Assembly: GCA_021324455.1 (NCBI GenBank)
Contig: JAJPJA010000084.1
Coordinates: forward strand, 1 to 64,000
From: Pseudomonadota bacterium
GTDB taxonomy: Bacteria > Desulfobacterota > Binatia > Binatales > Binataceae
DNA: 64,000 nucleotides
Direction of reading: 5' to 3'
The translations under genes were made by a program, and so were the position numbers. A model generated the notes under the pieces. The model made no database searches. It had not been told where the DNA came from and saw only the letters and a list, made by a program, of their open reading frames with translations. How positions within the stretch are numbered: the stretch's first letter is position 1; every line of letters begins with the position of its first letter. Shown piece by piece: positions 63,452-64,000 of the stretch.

Positions 63452-64000
63452 TCAGCGGATATGCACGGGAACCTGCAGGCGCCGGCCTCCCCGTATCACC
63501 TCAAGATAAACCGTGTCACCCGCCTGTATCTCAGACATGCATTGCATGAAATCCATCGTATTTCTGACCCGCGACCCGTCCACCCCGACCACCAGGTCGT
63601 AGGACATTCCCATGTGGCTGTTGGCCAGCATCGCAACCCCGATTAGTGCCGGCGGGAACAATACCGCCGAGGCTACTCCGGCGCCGAGCAGAGCCCCCCG
63701 GATCAGCATGTGCGAAGCTTCGTGCGAGGCCAATGCGTTAGCCGCGGCGCCCTTGCGCAATACTTCAACCACCGCCACGCCGGAGATCTTTTCGCCGTCA
63801 TCCAGGGTGGCGGATCCGTTGCGCGCCCGGATGCCGAGCTGGGCGATCTCCACCGGCTCGCCGTTGTTATCGAGATAATCGTTGAGGCCCTGAAGGTTGG
63901 AGACCTCGGGCTGTGGCAGGCTGGAATTGGCCGACGCCTGCACCGCGGGGGGAGGCATCTGCTGCGCCATCGCGCCGCCGCGCGCCAGCATTGCCAGCGG
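63452..64000 (-). CDS. PDZ-domain protein, 5' end beyond the window
   Basis: At least 180 residues; the frame is open to the window edge, so the real start, and probably a signal peptide, lie outside. The visible part has a Gln/Pro/Ser-rich N-terminus, GEPVEIAQLGIRARNGSATLDDGEKISGVAVVEVLRKGAAANALASHEASHMLIRGALLGAGVASAVLFPPALIGVAMLANSHMGMSYDLVVGVDGSRVRNTMDFMQCMSEIQAGDTVYLEVIRGGRRLQVPVHI. The pattern of G-V-x-V-x-x-V, VDG-x-x-V and GD-x-x-x-L-x-V-x-R-x-G is that of a PDZ domain, with a hydrophobic helix inserted (about residues 100-125). No protease domain is visible. It could anchor or regulate an envelope enzyme. Confidence 0.6.
   Translation of the reverse strand, partial: PLAMLARGGAMAQQMPPPAVQASANSSLPQPEVSNLQGLNDYLDNNGEPVEIAQLGIRARNGSATLDDGEKISGVAVVEVLRKGAAANALASHEASHMLIRGALLGAGVASAVLFPPALIGVAMLANSHMGMSYDLVVGVDGSRVRNTMDFMQCMSEIQAGDTVYLEVIRGGRRLQVPVHIR

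Overview
The window is 64 kb of GC-rich bacterial chromosome with tightly packed, non-eukaryotic gene structure. The gene mix suggests a Gram-negative, Deltaproteobacteria-like soil or sediment lineage. It combines an outer-membrane polysaccharide export protein, a Wzi-like protein, a split b/b' ATP synthase operon without atpB/atpE, a tandem CaiB CoA-transferase, an LLM-class flavin oxidoreductase and a PPOX/F420-type oxidoreductase. The last three together are reminiscent of Binatota (Desulfobacterota_B). That placement is inference from family content only. TGA is the usual stop codon throughout.

Layout. (1) 1-2270: the 3' part of a tandem CaiB/BaiF CoA-transferase and a small PPOX-fold protein on the minus strand. 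(2) 2537-9125: a bactofilin gene, then the F1Fo ATP synthase operon b'-b-delta-alpha-gamma-beta-epsilon. The alpha gene carries an in-frame TGA just after the arginine finger. (3) 9212-10802, minus strand: an LLM-class oxidoreductase and a small putative lipoprotein. (4) 10803-12109: a 1.3 kb gene-poor region, partly AT-rich and with several hairpins. (5) 12110-56968: about 45 kb of genes all on the plus strand, forming a surface-polysaccharide locus. (6) 56979-63991: housekeeping and small genes (zinc-ribbon protein, TadA, rhodanese, nitrilase-family enzyme, Lon N-terminal-domain protein, metallo-beta-lactamase-fold enzyme, dodecin, secreted proteins). A non-coding RNA gene with 6S-like architecture lies near 59917-60146.

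The polysaccharide locus works in modules. It opens with export and assembly functions: a 1343-residue SLBB-repeat export protein, a Wzi-like outer-membrane protein and a Wzz-like chain-length protein. A Wzx-type flippase, methyltransferases, GT4 glycosyltransferases and a Wzy-like polymerase follow. The central segment (roughly 23.6-33 kb), visibly less GC-rich, holds an assimilatory APS reductase next to a UDP-sulfoquinovose synthase, a GT4 enzyme and a secreted putative glycoside hydrolase. I read this as a sulfosugar module: sulfite made by the reductase would be the sulfur donor for UDP-sulfoquinovose, which a neighbouring glycosyltransferase would place into a glycan or glycolipid. This is the most interesting candidate system in the window. 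Next come asparagine synthase, heparinase II/III, a two-domain dehydrogenase and UDP-GlcNAc 2-epimerase, then more glycosyltransferases and a Wzm/Wzt ABC exporter. The locus closes with a GT2-deacetylase fusion, a WecA-like phosphoglycosyltransferase fused to a CapD-type N-terminal half, a methyltransferase, and a GT-C-like membrane protein flanked by two paralogous SGNH-type proteins. The locus therefore carries parts of both a Wzx/Wzy and an ABC-dependent export route. No tyrosine autokinase was seen.

All functional calls are from reading motifs and family resemblance; no database search or folding program was run.
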